DNA of 64,000 bases from Diogma glabrata (lineage: Eukaryota; Arthropoda; Insecta; Diptera; Cylindrotomidae). The translations under genes and the position numbers were made by a program. The stretch lies in the NCBI GenBank assembly GCA_963693315.1, contig OY856186.1:91929536-91993535 (forward strand), written 5' to 3'. Every line of letters starts with the position of its first letter. Positions within the stretch are counted from its first letter, which is position 1. Below, in pieces: positions 13,502 through 25,172 of this stretch. The notes beneath the pieces were generated by a model. That model did no database searches. It had not been told where the DNA came from and worked only from the letters and a program-made list of their open reading frames with translations.

Positions 13502-13504
<3 letters not shown>
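12590..13504 (+). mobile_element. Mariner-like element with long terminal inverted repeats
   Basis: The ends are CCGGGTGATT at the left and AATCACCCTG at the right, flanked by TA on both sides (12588-12589 and 13505-13506), the target preference of the Tc1/mariner superfamily. The inverted repeats are about 264 bp (12590-12854 and 13241-13504) and closely matched, including a G-rich GGTGGGCGGGGGTAAC block. Only about 385 bp separate them, holding the last part of a transposase. The element is internally deleted and cannot be autonomous. The right target-site TA is followed directly by a 140 bp (TA)n tract. Confidence 0.9.
12845..13090 (+). pseudogene. Mariner-like transposase, C-terminal remnant
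   Basis: The 81-residue frame contains the ARSPDLT...DFFLWGYLKENVY signature that surrounds the last catalytic Asp of mariner/Tc1 (IS630-type) DDE/D transposases. It then has a helical C-terminal stretch (TTRENMIGRIKNAY, ERINMCIEVEGHHFEHLF) typical of the family's end. The DNA-binding domain and the first two catalytic Asp residues are absent. The apparent ATG lies at the inner edge of the left inverted repeat and is not a native start. The product could not transpose. Confidence 0.85.
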
Positions 13505-13592
<88 letters not shown>

Positions 13593-13595
13593 TAC

Positions 13596-13644
<49 letters not shown>
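13505..13644. repeat. (TA)n microsatellite
   Basis: An almost pure TA repeat with a short interruption (CATACATATAAAT) near 13590. It begins exactly at the TA target-site copy of the mariner-like element and ends in the motif TATACACCTAATTCTG. Frames read through it give Tyr-Ile repeats and are not genes. Confidence 0.97.
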
Positions 13645-13647
<3 letters not shown>

Positions 13648-14330
13648 CTAATTCTGTTTTTGCACGACAGATTGGTTCCAGAGAAAGACGTGTAAAAAAA
13701 ATTCGTGTAAAAATATACATTGTATATATGGAAAAATGGAGGATTGGTTCCACTTTCAAGAAATCAATACAAAAAATATTGGACACGCTGTTGCATTGAC
13801 TCACACCACCATCAATTTTGAAAGTATAGTACGCTTATATATATTGTTCAATTGATGGCTAGCTGTTGCCATAAATTAGTTATAACTTTAGAAAATTTGT
13901 TAAATAAAAGTACAAATTCAATAATTTTATCGAAAGTGGCAAACCAAAAATTTGGATATGCAGAATTATTGCGAGTTCTTACAACTTCACCGCTTCACAA
14001 TTACATAATTTGGCTGCTGATCCAATTTTAGTATTCAGGCTCAAAACGTAAACAAAATTCAAAAAAGTTGGTCAAGTGCGAATAAAATTCGCTCGCCGAG
14101 GGTTCCGTGAACGTAAAAGAACATAGTATCAAAAATAATTGACAAAGTTGTCTTGTATGCATATAGTATTTCTATTGCCAAATCATAAGGACATACAAAA
14201 TGTATATTTCCTCTTAAACTTAAAATGATTTTGCCACCTGTGCAATCAGCTTCCATTCCATTCCACTTTATAGTCGCTAGTATCCAGATTCCCGGAAGTT
14301 ATGTTCCTAGATGTTGTTAGAAGTTTAGTT
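13645..14330. other. Non-coding stretch starting with a shared (TA)n-linked end motif
   Basis: The first 30 bp, read on the minus strand, give TCGTGCAAAAACAGAATTAG directly before the (TA)n tract. The same motif, TCGTGCAAAAACAGAACTGA, lies directly before the (TA)n tract at 18605. The rest has no supported gene. The minus-strand frame at 14059-14256 has no recognised domain. Confidence 0.5.
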
Positions 14331-14334
14331 TTCA

Positions 14335-15230
14335 AGCTGTGAGCCTATTCTTAATATCAATTGTTCTACGTCCGAGAAGCGCAATATCATCTGCGTAACC
14401 AACAATTAAACTAGATTTGTTAAAAATGCAGTTTGTGTCTCGATTCGGCTTTTTCTTATCGCGTTCTCAAGCGGCAAATTAAATAGTACGGGCGCAAGAG
14501 CATCACCTTGTCGAACACCTGTTCGATCGTGTTATATCGAAAGGACCAGAAACTGTTGTTGTCGCGGATGATACTCTCATATGCTTGCTTGAAATCAACG
14601 TAGAGCTGGTGGATGCTGATGTTGTACTCCCAACATTTTTCTAGAATCATCTTTAAAGCAAAACATTGATCTGCGGTTGAACGGTTGGGATGAAAACCAC
14701 AAGTTGACGGCGCGATTGCTCGAAGAAGATCAATTTCATTCTTTCTGTTCAGTAGGCTTTGAAAGTGGGAGCGCTATACTGCCAGCACATCACGTTCATT
14801 TGTTGTAAGTTCGTAGCTTCCATTTTTTACGACTGTGGATCTTGGGTGGTAATTTTTTGTCACATTTCACGCATTGGCAAAACACTCTTTCGAATTTCCT
14901 TTAGCAGCATGTTGGTTGATGTTTTCGATACAACCTTTATATGTTCGCGTTTCTTTTCCGTAGAAAATAATCAGCTTGGAAGCTTCGGGTGTTCCTTGTT
15001 AACTATTTTTCTCGCCTATGTTCAACGCTTTAGCGACAATAGTCGTCAAACCATTTGTTGCGATTTAGGTGGCCGTTTTCCGATTGTAGTTGGTGAGAAC
15101 AGACGCTTGAGTTGCATTGGTTTTACGGCGGCAATTACTCGCCAAGGTATAGAATCATTCTTACTTTGTGTTTACGCAGTTTTTACTTTTCTCTTCTCAA
15201 CTAAACTAACCTAATTTTGTCAACGTTACA
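14335..15230 (-). pseudogene. RTE-like LINE fragment: reverse transcriptase, 5' part of the domain
   Basis: On the minus strand, frames broken by stops and shifts show a linker ending in HFQSLLN, then GFHPNRSTADQCFALKMILE and CWEYNISIHQLYVDFKQAYE (14456-14720). These are RT motifs of the RTE-type non-LTR retrotransposons (the DFKxAYxS block is motif A). A catalytic box VGYADDIALLGRR follows near 14360-14410. Between them the RT core is shortened. Stops and frame changes make it non-functional. The long + strand frame at 14759-15214 is the antisense of this fragment. Confidence 0.8.
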
Positions 15231-15774
15231 CAAGTAGCACGGCATGGATGTAAAATTTCTCTAACAAATAGCAATGTCAATGGAAAATTGATCGATCAGA
15301 TACGAAAAATGTAACATATTGCCATTGAAAAATGTTTAATATTTAATAATAATTTAATATTTATTTAATCTTATTCATAGCGGTTTATGGTAACTAAAGA
15401 TAAAGAAGAGTAGCAAAATCGGATGTATTTGCCGTGCTGCTGACAGCATTAGGTTGGTGTATCGGAGACAAGCAGAGAAAAAATTGCTTAGTCAAAGACG
15501 CTACATAACAGAAAATTGGCGCCTTAAAACGAATGCGACCCAAGCGTCTCTTCTCCATGTTAGGGGCGGCTGGGAACGGGCGTCTGTCTCGGATCAAGTG
15601 GCACGCTAAATAAACATGTAAAAAGGTTATTCTGATGACCTTAACATTAGAACGAACCCACAAAATTTGGGTTGGGTCTGAGGTTAACACCCTAACCCCG
15701 AAAAAAACTTTGTTAAATTTAGAAACCAGTAAAAGACTAACAAACCTGGACAAAAAACAGAATTTCACATGGAC
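15231..15774. other. Spacer and possible LINE 5' untranslated region
   Basis: 15231-15400 is AT-rich. From about 15400 to the endonuclease frame at 15833 the sequence is GC-richer and contains GGTTGGGTCTGAGGTTAACA and AGGCTGAGAGGT, consistent with the 5' untranslated part of the + strand LINE that follows. The boundary is inferred from composition only. Confidence 0.4.
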
Positions 15775-15832
15775 GTGAAAAAGGACAGACTACCGAGCGC
15801 CGCACGAGCCAACATAGGCTGAGAGGTATGGG

Positions 15833-16507
15833 ATGGATATCATTGCTTTGCAAGAAATTAGACAGCCAATAATCGGAAAACAAGATTTAGATATTCACTC
15901 TTTATACTGTAGTGGTTATCCGTCTCGAAGAGAATTTGGTACTGGGTTTCTTGTTGGTGCACGCACACAAGGAGCCGTGATGAAATTCATTCTGGTCAAT
16001 GAGAGGATCTGCTACCTACGGGTACACGGTATATACAACAATATTTCTCTTATTGCGGTGCATGCACCACTCCAGTTTAGACCGTCGACTAGGAGAATGC
16101 TTTCTACATACCAATGGAAGAGGTTATGAAACAAATACCAACACGCTACTTCATTATGGTTCTTAATGACTTTAATGGGAAGGTTCGAAGAGATATTTGA
16201 ATCGAATGATAATGGTGAGATAATGACTGAGTTTGCATTATCAAATAAATTGAGAATTGCCAGTGCTTTCTTTCCGCATCGATCGATTCATAAGCAGACT
16301 TGGGTCTTACCGAATGGAAAAACTGGAAATCAAATTGACCACGTGCTAGTAACAGCACGTTTCTTTTGGGGGATCTTTTTGCGCGATCCTTTAGAGCTGC
16401 ATAGATTGGAAGTGACCATCCACTTCCTTGTATGTGCTAAGATAAGGTTCCACTTTTCAGATCCAGGCATTCCAAAATTCAAAGAACAGACTCGTTTTAA
16501 CATCTAA
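15833..16507 (+). pseudogene. LINE apurinic-type endonuclease domain (broken)
   Basis: The first frame begins MDIIALQEIRQP, the ALQE motif that carries a metal-binding Glu of exonuclease III-type endonucleases used by LINEs to nick target DNA. A second frame (16166-16507) carries ALSNKLRIASAFFPHRSIHK and TWVLPNGKTGNQIDHVLV, the family's later catalytic region with the ...NQIDHVLV Asp. A frameshift near 16130 separates the two. Related insect entries are often misannotated as craniofacial development protein 2-like. Not functional as it stands. Confidence 0.85.
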
Positions 16508-16877
16508 TCACTAAAGAATGCTGAAACAGAAGAGAGATATCAAAACCATATTGCCAAACATTGGAGAAATCAGGTCCACGAAGGAGAACTATAAACTGGC
16601 AAGACAAGCCGTTACAAAGCTATGTAGATGAACGTAGAGAGAATGCTGGAAGAAGAAGTGTGAGGCGATTGAAAGCTTTAATAAGGAACATCAAACATGT
16701 TACTTCTTTCAACAGGTTAAAACCTTAAGGAAGGGACCTCATACTAGATCGACTGCTATTCAAAACGAAGATGGGAAGCTAAAAGTAGCATTAAAAATAT
16801 TTTAGATACTTGGGCTTCTTATTTTGAGAATTTTCTTAAGTGACCAGGAACAAGTCGGGCGACGAGCAAAGCTTATT

Positions 16878-17242
16878 ATATGACTGATGTCATACTCGGC
16901 CAAAGTGAAAATTTTATGAGTAAAACTTTCAAGTCACTTAAGAATGGTGCTAGAAAAATTGATCTGCAAAATAACTACGATAAAACCAAATATATGAATG
17001 TTTCAAGGAAGGATGAGAAGGGTTTGATGTGCGGCGATGATCGAAATGAGGGAGTAGAATCTTTTAAATATTTGGGATCAATGCTCGACGCAAACAACAG
17101 CATACTTACAGATATAAAAGCTCAAATCATTGCAGATAGTCGAACTTTCTACTCAATTAAACCTCTCCTTGGATCACCGTGTGTATCAACTAACACCAAA
17201 CTCAAGTTATACAAGACATTGATTAGACCGGTTGTGATGTAA
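16878..17242 (+). pseudogene. LINE reverse transcriptase C-terminal part
   Basis: The frame begins at the degenerate catalytic box: YMTDVILGQSE here versus YADDVVILGRSE in the copy at 44.4 kb, so the catalytic Asp pair is damaged. It continues through KTFKSLKNGARKI, KTKYMNV and VESFKYLGSMLDANNS, which is the RT thumb of RTE-like elements, and LYKTLIRPVVM. It stops at TAA 17240-17242, where an intact copy continues YGSQTWTL. A fingers and palm segment is missing just upstream. Confidence 0.85.
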
Positions 17243-17650
17243 GGGTCACAAACCTGAATCCTTACAAAAAGTCACATTTATCTGTATTTGAGCGTAAGAT
17301 CGTAAGCCACATTTTTGGTTTACTTAATATATATAACTTTGAGATCAGCGTCCTTCTTGTCGATCATGATATAATAGGTTGTATTCGGTCTAATAGGATT
17401 GCTTGGTTTGGCCATGTTCTACGAGCCGATTCACAGTCTGATTGGAATGGTCCACAGTCTGACCGGAATGATTTAAAAAATGTACGTTAGTACCACAGGG
17501 AGTGGGCAACCGCGAGGTAGACCGCGGCTGCAATGGGAGATGGATGTAATAATCGAACTTAAAAAAATCGGCTGCCATGGTAATTATGTCGCTACATGGC
17601 GAATTATCGGGGTGAATATGCAAAGCTGATTAGCTTGGAAACGCCCCTAC

Positions 17651-18099
17651 ATGGAACATGAACGCCAAAAAAATAAAATTAAACAAAAAAAGAAATATTA
17701 AATTATACCAGCCTGCAAATGGTTTATATTGAAACCCACACTATATAGAAACACGCACTGTTCAAATAAAATTATAATTTATAAATTATAAACACAAATA
17801 TATAAACGACAATAACTCAAAAACTGTCTTCACAGTTATGTAAAAATAGCTATGTTTCTTAAAGCAAGTGTAAGTCTTTCAAATGACAGCCAGTTTAAGT
17901 CAAAAAAGATTTTTTCACCCTTCCCCATTTCCATCCCCTCAAAACACAGAAATATAATAAGTGTAAACTGTGCTATTTTTAGATAAACATTCATAAAAAA
18001 TTCTCCTTTTTCTGATTCTGACTCGTATCACGGATCGTACAATAATGAATAGAGAGTAAAAATGTAAATACTTACTGTATTTCTACTCTACATTTTAAT
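17651..18099. other. Non-coding stretch
   Basis: AT-rich spacer downstream of the LINE tail. No supported frame or repeat end was seen. Confidence 0.55.
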
Positions 18100-18320
18100 T
18101 TTAAATAATAATAAAATAATACGCGCTTTAGTCTTTTTAAATTGAGTTTTATTTCACTAAATACGTATGTCGAAAGCTATCGTTTCATCGACAGTAGTAT
18201 CTAAAAACGTTTTTAGATACTACTGTCGATGAAAGCATATAGCTTTCGAAATACGTATTTAGTGAAATAAAACTCAATTTAACAAGAATAAGGCGTTTAT
18301 TATTTCATTATTATTTAAAT
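18100..18320. mobile_element. Palindromic MITE (foldback), about 220 bp
   Basis: The two halves are reverse complements about a centre at 18208/18209 (CTAAAAACGTTTTTAGATAC). The inner 72-74 bp of each arm (18137-18208 and 18209-18282) match almost exactly; the outer 35-40 bp match with small changes. There is essentially no loop, so a single strand would form a long hairpin. A half copy lies at 7570-7680, showing that the sequence has spread. No coding content. Confidence 0.8.
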
Positions 18321-18604
18321 ACCTTGTTACAGTTTAGAACTTTTAAATTAAAATATTTTCATTTAATTTTTTTTGGCAAATGTATTATGTAATTTGAAGC
18401 GGCTTTTAAAAATATATAAGGTACTACAAAAGAAATTTCTTTTCTTGAAAAATCGGATAAACGGGCGAAAAAATTTAAATTTAAAGTTTAGTCGATTCGT
18501 GTTATTTCAAAAAATTTCGTGCATAAAGAAAATTATTTTTTTCCTCCAACTCGTGTTATTTCAAATTCGTGCATAATAAATTCGTGCAAAAACAGAACTG
18601 AGTG
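18321..18604 (+). other. AT-rich stretch ending in the (TA)n-linked motif
   Basis: Contains three TTCGTGCAT/TTCGTGCAA repeats near 18519-18590 and twice TCGTGTTATTTCAAA (18498-18512, 18551-18565). It ends in TTCGTGCAAAAACAGAACTG directly before the (TA)n tract, matching the end at 13645 in inverse orientation. Probably the end of an unrecognised repeat. Confidence 0.5.
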
Positions 18605-18815
<211 letters not shown>

Positions 18816-18818
18816 TTT

Positions 18819-20858
18819 GTTGTCTTTTTAACTTAACACTGAACAACCCAAGACACAAATTCAATTTCAAGATATAAATTATTATCTAATAAACACAATT
18901 TTTCCAACCAGCCATTTTTATTTTTTTATAATTTTCTCTATGATAAAAAAAATAACTTTACCACACATTATAATATAATAAATATTTATATGATTTAACA
19001 ACCAACACAAATATTTAAATTAAAACAAACAAATCTATCGATATATAAATATTTTATTTATTTTTATTTCAGTAATTAATCACATTTTTGTTTTCATTTC
19101 AAAATCGCGACTGCCTAAAACAATAGTTTTTTATTAACATCTTAATTACAATCAATTGAAAAAATGTAGCTATTTATATATTTTTAATTACTCTGAACAA
19201 GAACGAAGAAGAGTTGATTGCATATATTCTTAACTTGTCGTACATATTGTTGTAAACAATACTTTTACAATTTATAACGAAACCAGTTTTGTTTAATTTA
19301 TAACGAAACAGATTGTTTCATTTTTCCACAACATTTTATTCTTATTTTTTTATTAATTGTAAGACATAAACAGAAAATAGGAACCATCCTTTCATCAACA
19401 AATAATCATACCATCTCATCATCTGGTTTATTGCACACATCAATCAGCAAAAAAAAAATTAAAAAACGAAATGCTTTAGAAAAGAAGTTTAAAATGAGTA
19501 TACATACTTTGAGTTTTTTCCTTCTTTGTATATTTCAATACAATAAAATTATACGAAAAAGAGAATACATATATAATCATCTATCTATTATCATCAAGAG
19601 ATAATGAAAGAAAATAAATAAAATTCGAAACGTTTGTAAAGAGAATGCAAGTATATAACAAAAACAGTTACAACCTTATTGTCTCTTCAGTGAGTCTAAA
19701 ATTAGGTACACTGCCCAATTATAATAAAACGTTGTTAATGAAAAATACGATGATGTGATATCATAGATGAAAGAATTAAAAAGTGTGGGTTGATTAGGAA
19801 GTTAGTCATTGCTGTTAGTGAAGTTTTTTTGGATGTTTTAACTATCAAGCCCTAACTTCCTGTCAGCCCATTTATACAGAACCTAAATTTGTTCTGGATT
19901 TGATCGTTTATTATTGCAAACGATACCTGTTAGACATCACGTAATTTGACGGGCATAACAAGTTATCGAAAACATCGTCCTTTCAGCTCTTACCATTAAG
20001 TTGATCTATTCATGGAAACAAAAATTTTTGAAATCTCTGCAGCGGTATTCTCTGTGACGGCCGGCAAACAAACATAATTTTATTTTTGCTTTTTTAGAAT
20101 CAGAAGGTCTTAGAACGTTGAGAAATACAAAAATGGGTTGAAAGAATTTCACTTTTGGCTCGTGAATGTAATAATTAGGTTTTTCAAATCGAAGTAACTA
20201 TTAAAATGAGTTTCAACAACAGAACTAAAAAAGTTATTTAGTTGCTAGAACAAAATATTTCCAGAATGAATGTTTTTTTTATTCATAATAATAAAATATA
20301 TTTATTTTAACAATAACAACAAATAATAATATTAGTTGTGACAACAAAATACTTCTGTTAAAAAAATCAATTTAGAAACTCATGACATTTTATCTACTAA
20401 ATAAAATTTCATAACTAAATGAAAAGATTCAAAGTTTTTAAAAAATCTTAAAAGAAATATATTAGAAAATATGTTAGATAACAATTATGTTATTAAATTT
20501 TAGTTATCCAAACTAAATTTAGATACAACGAAGTAAAATGATTTCGATAGATGTAAATGCTATTATGATACGACAACCTTCTTATGATCATAATATTTTA
20601 AACACATTTTGTGATTTTTAATCTACGGCCGTGACAACCACACATTCTCCAATACCTCAATGGCATGTCAGTTAGCGTTTTAAATCAGAACCACTGGCAC
20701 TAGCAGCGAAATATCACTAGCCAAATCGTTTGTAAACTAATGTTTTTAGGTAGTTTTCATATAAAAATCTACCTATTGCAATGTCCGTCATCTCGAAATT
20801 TCGGAAAAATTTTGATGCCAAACGACTATATATGTAAAGCGGAGACGGAAAAACAAAA
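18819..20858. other. Non-coding stretch with a fragment of repeat family R
   Basis: No gene is supported. 19940-20110 resembles the right part of repeat family R as seen at 52030-52200: TATCGAAAACATCGTCCTTTC, then a GCAGCGGTATTC block, then GTGACGGCCGGCAAACAAAC and TTTTTTAGAATCAGAAGGTC. 20741-20858 carries AGGTAG...ATCTACCTATTGCAATG, of which an inverted copy lies at 26724-26796. Confidence 0.55.
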
Positions 20859-21028
20859 AAAAAAAGTCCGAGCGGCAGGTATATCCACTAGAAATAGGTA
20901 GATTTCGGGATCCGACAGCTATGTGTGCAATTAGAATCGGATTTATCAGATTACTTTATAAAAACACTAATTAAAAACAGAAGTATTAAACAAACTTTAA
21001 AAATAAACATTATTTTATACAGTTTTTG

Positions 21029-21596
<568 letters not shown>

Positions 21597-21740
21597 TGGC
21601 GGATTATCATATAAATTTTAAGGCAACCGCACCAGGGCCCCGCGACTCAGGGGCCCCAAGCATAGACAAAAAAGAAATTAAAACCAGACAAGTTTGAAAT
21701 ATATTTATTTTCAGGCACTAAAATTACAAATTTTCTGTAT

Positions 21741-22645
21741 TTAAGTGTCTATAAATTCATCGAATTTAATTTCGTCCAAAATTTCATTGTCAATAGAAAG
21801 AATGGATAAATCGTTCAAACGATCATTACTCATAGTATTACGCAAATAACTTTTGATTAACTTCAGTTTTGAAAATGATCGTTCGCCTATAACATTGTCG
21901 ACAAACATGCATAAAAACATTCGTAATAAAATATCGATATTCGGAAAAGTGGTGGAAAGATTATTATTGAACATTGTTTTGTACATCAATTCATAATTTA
22001 AATTATCAAATGTGAAATAATTTTTGGCAAATTGACATTCGTCAATCAATTTATTTGCATTGAGATCTTTTGGGTATTTTGCGGTTATTGTTCTGCAAGA
22101 ATTAGCAATCTCTTCTCTCAAAAACGAGTACTATCTAGATCTTCATAATCTTTATCACGCTCTCTCAGATTGAAAAGAAAAGTCTTTATAATTGGCTTGA
22201 ACAACGATTTTTCAAGGTGGTCTTTTTGTTCCTCTAGACAAAGTGTTTGTGACGTTGAGCAAGTTTGAATATTATTTGCGGTTTGAATATTAGATGAAAC
22301 AGAATTTAAAAGGTGACAGGCATCATCAAAAATTTTGTTGTAATCTTTATTTTCCAAATCTGTAACTATAAATTCAAACAGTTTTTTCTCACCGAGACAG
22401 TTAAATTAGATTTTTGTAATGCTCGATTCACAAAATTAAACTTGGTTAGTACACTTTTCCAGAGGACAAGCATCAAAATATTTTCGAATTGACATAGTTT
22501 TTTTATCAAACCTGTTACCACCGCTTTGTTGTCGTCACTGAAGCTTTCCTCATGTAGGAAAGATTTTAAAACATGCAACACTTTTAAATAACAAGAATGT
22601 GAACTGATTCGTATCTAACTGACCATCTTCCCAAGTAGGTTTTGC
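21741..22645 (-). pseudogene. hAT transposase, C-terminal half with hATC dimerisation domain
   Basis: Three frames read on the minus strand. The most upstream (about 22645 to 22366) contains GRWSVRYES, the RW-S-R motif of hAT transposases, then LCQFENILMLVLWKSVL. The middle one (22118-22357) is a charged linker. The last (21741-22121) is the hATC dimerisation domain: FPNIDILLRMFL and ERSFSKLKLIKSYLRN with NDRLNDLSILSI, ending at a natural-looking stop. Frames are interrupted at 22600 and 22358, so no full protein is made. Confidence 0.85.
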
Positions 22646-22649
22646 CAGA

Positions 22650-23445
22650 CATTGACATACGGCCAAGCACTGGTCCATTAATGGTTAACAGTACTTGGCT
22701 ATTGTTACTGGGCCAATACTAGAACCAATCATCGGCCGATCTATGGTTTACAGAAAATAGCCAGTATATTGTTACCTTTGAATGGCCAAGCACTGGCCCA
22801 TGAATGGTAAATATTACTTGGCTATTGTTATTGGGCCAGTACAGTAGCCATGAATTTGCCGATCTATGTCATTTTTTTTAAATTTCACTAGAGTATTATG
22901 CCTTTTAGAAATACATAGTTTGAAAAATTTCACATATTGTTTAGTTATCGCCTTGTCGGTTGAAAGACTATGGTAATAAAGAAAAGGTAAACATATATAT
23001 CGAAACACATATATCGAAAAGGTAAACATATATCTATAGAAAAGGTAAAACATATACCAGTTTTAATTTATTTTCATTTCTATTTTATTTTAGTTATTTT
23101 GTAAATAATTTATTTAAATTTATGTACAAAAAATATTATTTTATATTTTTTTTAATGGCGGAGTCAGGGCGGTGTTTGCCATTACTCAGCCATTCTTGCA
23201 ACTGAACCAGTTGTATGGGGAGTTTTGAATTTTTTCCGTCATTTTCATTTTATTTTAAATCAGTTTGTATTTAATTTATTTAAATTTACATATGATAATA
23301 ATGTGCCAGTATTTGGCCCAAGAATGGCAACCATTTATTGTCCGAAGTTATCATCCAGTAAAATTATGTTAATGGCCCAGTCGGACCATTACTGGACTAG
23401 TTGTACAACATTGTATGGGTTATTCCAGTTGCTCTCTTTAACATG
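22650..23445. mobile_element. GGCC-rich repeat inserted in the hAT transposase
   Basis: The transposase frame is broken between ...LKRATGITHTMLYN (23397) and GRWSVRYES (about 22645). The DNA between carries degenerate repeats of TGGCCAAGCACTGGCCCAT and CTTGGCTATTGTTATTGGGC. The left 200 bp match 43545-43706 closely (ATGGTTTACAGAAAATAGCC versus ATGGTTTACAGAAAATGGCC). This is a non-coding mobile or dispersed repeat. Exact ends are uncertain by about 20-40 bp. Confidence 0.65.
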
Positions 23446-24540
23446 TATTCGCTATTTTCGGTTAATTGTTCTTGTAATCGATTCCATCGAAAAGGGGAAT
23501 ATATGAAAAATCCATAAAGTTTTTCAACCGTATCAAAAAACTTAGTTGCAGCAGTATTGCCAGAAACACTATATTTACCGACTAAATTTAATGAATGAGC
23601 AGAGCAAGGGACAAAAATTGCTGTTTCATTTGTTTGACGAATCAATCTTTGTAGGCCACCATAAATACCTGTCATATTGTAAGCTTTGTCATATGAATGG
23701 CCTCTACAATTATCAATGTTTATTTCGTTTTCATTGTGGAATTTCATAATGATGTCAAAAAGATAATTCGATGTATGACCTTCGATTTCAATAAATGAAA
23801 TAAATCGTTCACAAATGGTATTACTTTTAACATATCGAACACAAAAATACAACTGGTCTGTATGGCTCATATCCTGAGTGGAATCGACACTAAACGAATA
23901 ATATCGAGACTCTATAATTTCCGAAACAATGTCATTTTTAACATGTTTTGCCATGATAGAGATCAATTCTTCATAAATTGTGCTTGAAAGATACGATGCT
24001 TTTCCTAAAAATATTCCGAATAATAAAAAAAATCATATGTCAATGTAACATGAAAAGAGTGTACCTTTTCCTTTATTGCCAAAACGAGAAATATGTTCTT
24101 GTAAAAAGGGATCAAATTTAGCCAATAATTCAAGAGATCCAAGAAAGTTTCCATTGTGTTTTGATCCTAAAATTTCATCGTGACCAGGAAAAGCAAGTCC
24201 TCGTGATGCAATTTTAGTTGTATTATTAAAAGATTTCTCGAAAGTAAGTTCATTTTTGATACGCATTTTATATGAAAAATTATTGGCCTTAGACTCTTCA
24301 TGCTTCGAAATGTGATGAATTATTCCAATTATTGAATGTTTTTAATGAAAATGATTGCGATTTTCCATTCAAATCACCAAATAAACGGCATATAAAACAA
24401 AAAACTGCTTCGGCTGACGGTGAATAGATTAGCCAATCTCGTTTAATTTTTGTTGCATTTGTGAGTTTTCTATAAAAATGAAACTCAGTGAATTTTCGAC
24501 CATATTTTCCAGCATTTTTCATTGCATCTATGTTTTGCAC
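23397..24540 (-). pseudogene. hAT transposase, N-terminal and catalytic part
   Basis: Minus-strand frames in order. 24298-24540 has FHFYRKL...KRDWLIYSPS followed by AVFCFICRLFG, the TTF-type zinc-binding region seen in ZMYM1-like hAT proteins. 24033-24266 continues to the GNFLGSLELLAKFDPFLQEH segment. 23397-23966 contains SFSVDSTQDMSHTDQL (first catalytic Asp), NCRGHSYDKAYNMTGIYGGL (second catalytic Asp) and FVPCSAHSLNLVG (the conserved Cys/His patch). Breaks at 23970-24030 and 24270 may be short introns or lesions. The 3' part is separated by an inserted repeat. Confidence 0.88.
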
Positions 24541-24648
24541 GCAAAGGCACCTAAGAAACTAACTGTATAATAGTACTTTATTGTTGAGATGTTTAATGAA
24601 CTAGTTTATTTTCGATCAAAAGATTACAATTCGAGCGAGCAATGAACA

Positions 24649-25060
24649 TTGCAAATTTGTGAGAAAATAAAATTCATTAAACACGAAAGCAATACGACGT
24701 TTTATTCTTCCGACAAAGAAGCATGTTTTAATTTAAAAATAAAATTCATTGATAAAATAAATAAAACGAATAAAGAGGACATCTTTATAGTAAATGAGGA
24801 CGGAGGACCTTCTTGCTCCAAAGGAGACGGTCCTACCGAAACGAGGACACAAAATAATCTATTGACTGATCACTATACAAAACTAATCGATCAAATTAAG
24901 CATTAAGTGAAACTCGACCATAACATTGAGTTAATTGAGAATACAACAGGTGAAAAACTTGTACTTGTTGACAGCCTATGTTATGAAACATATACAGCTA
25001 ACAAAAAATCATGTAAAACCCCGCCTTTATTGAAATGCAACTATTCGTCCAAACTTCAAA
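24649..25060 (+). pseudogene. Unassigned + strand frame inside hAT 1, possibly FLYWCH-like
   Basis: An 85-residue frame (24649-24906) ends at TAA and the same frame then continues open with NTTGEKLVLVDSLCYETYT, KKSCKTP and LLKCNYS. The spacing of a GEKLVLV strand, an aromatic-rich turn and a Cys resembles FLYWCH zinc-finger modules, but the diagnostic Trp is absent. Because it is opposite to the hAT transposase it may come from a separate inserted sequence. The assignment is weak. Confidence 0.25.
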
Positions 25061-25126
25061 GGAATCGATCCAGTACTTAAGGAGATTACCTATTTTGAAC
25101 AAACGAACATTTACATTTTTATTTAT

Positions 25127-25172
25127 ATAGAAGATAGAAGAAGATAGAAGATAGAAGAAGATAGATAGAAGA
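25127..25172. repeat. (AGAAGATAG)n short microsatellite
   Basis: About 46 bp of imperfect AGAAGATAG/AGATAG units. Confidence 0.8.

Larger units (their letters stand above)
15775..17650 (+). mobile_element. RTE-like LINE, internally deleted copy
   Basis: A non-LTR retrotransposon relic in + orientation. It starts with an endonuclease (15833 onward), skips most of the reverse transcriptase, resumes at the catalytic box near 16877 and runs to a C-terminal region and an A-rich 3' tail (AACGCCAAAAAAATAAAATT near 17660). Its 3' half matches the minus-strand copy at 43713-44477, including the final CATGGAACATGAACGCC. Stop codons occur in every part. Confidence 0.85.

Noticed and set aside
13421..13804. 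127-residue minus-strand frame with Tyr-Ile repeats
   Set aside because: It is a reading of the (TA)n tract; the same happens at 18519-18877, 21403-21621, 26568-26765 and 26793-27011.
14759..15214. 151-residue + strand frame
   Set aside because: It is antisense to the minus-strand LINE fragment; the coding sense shows RT motifs.
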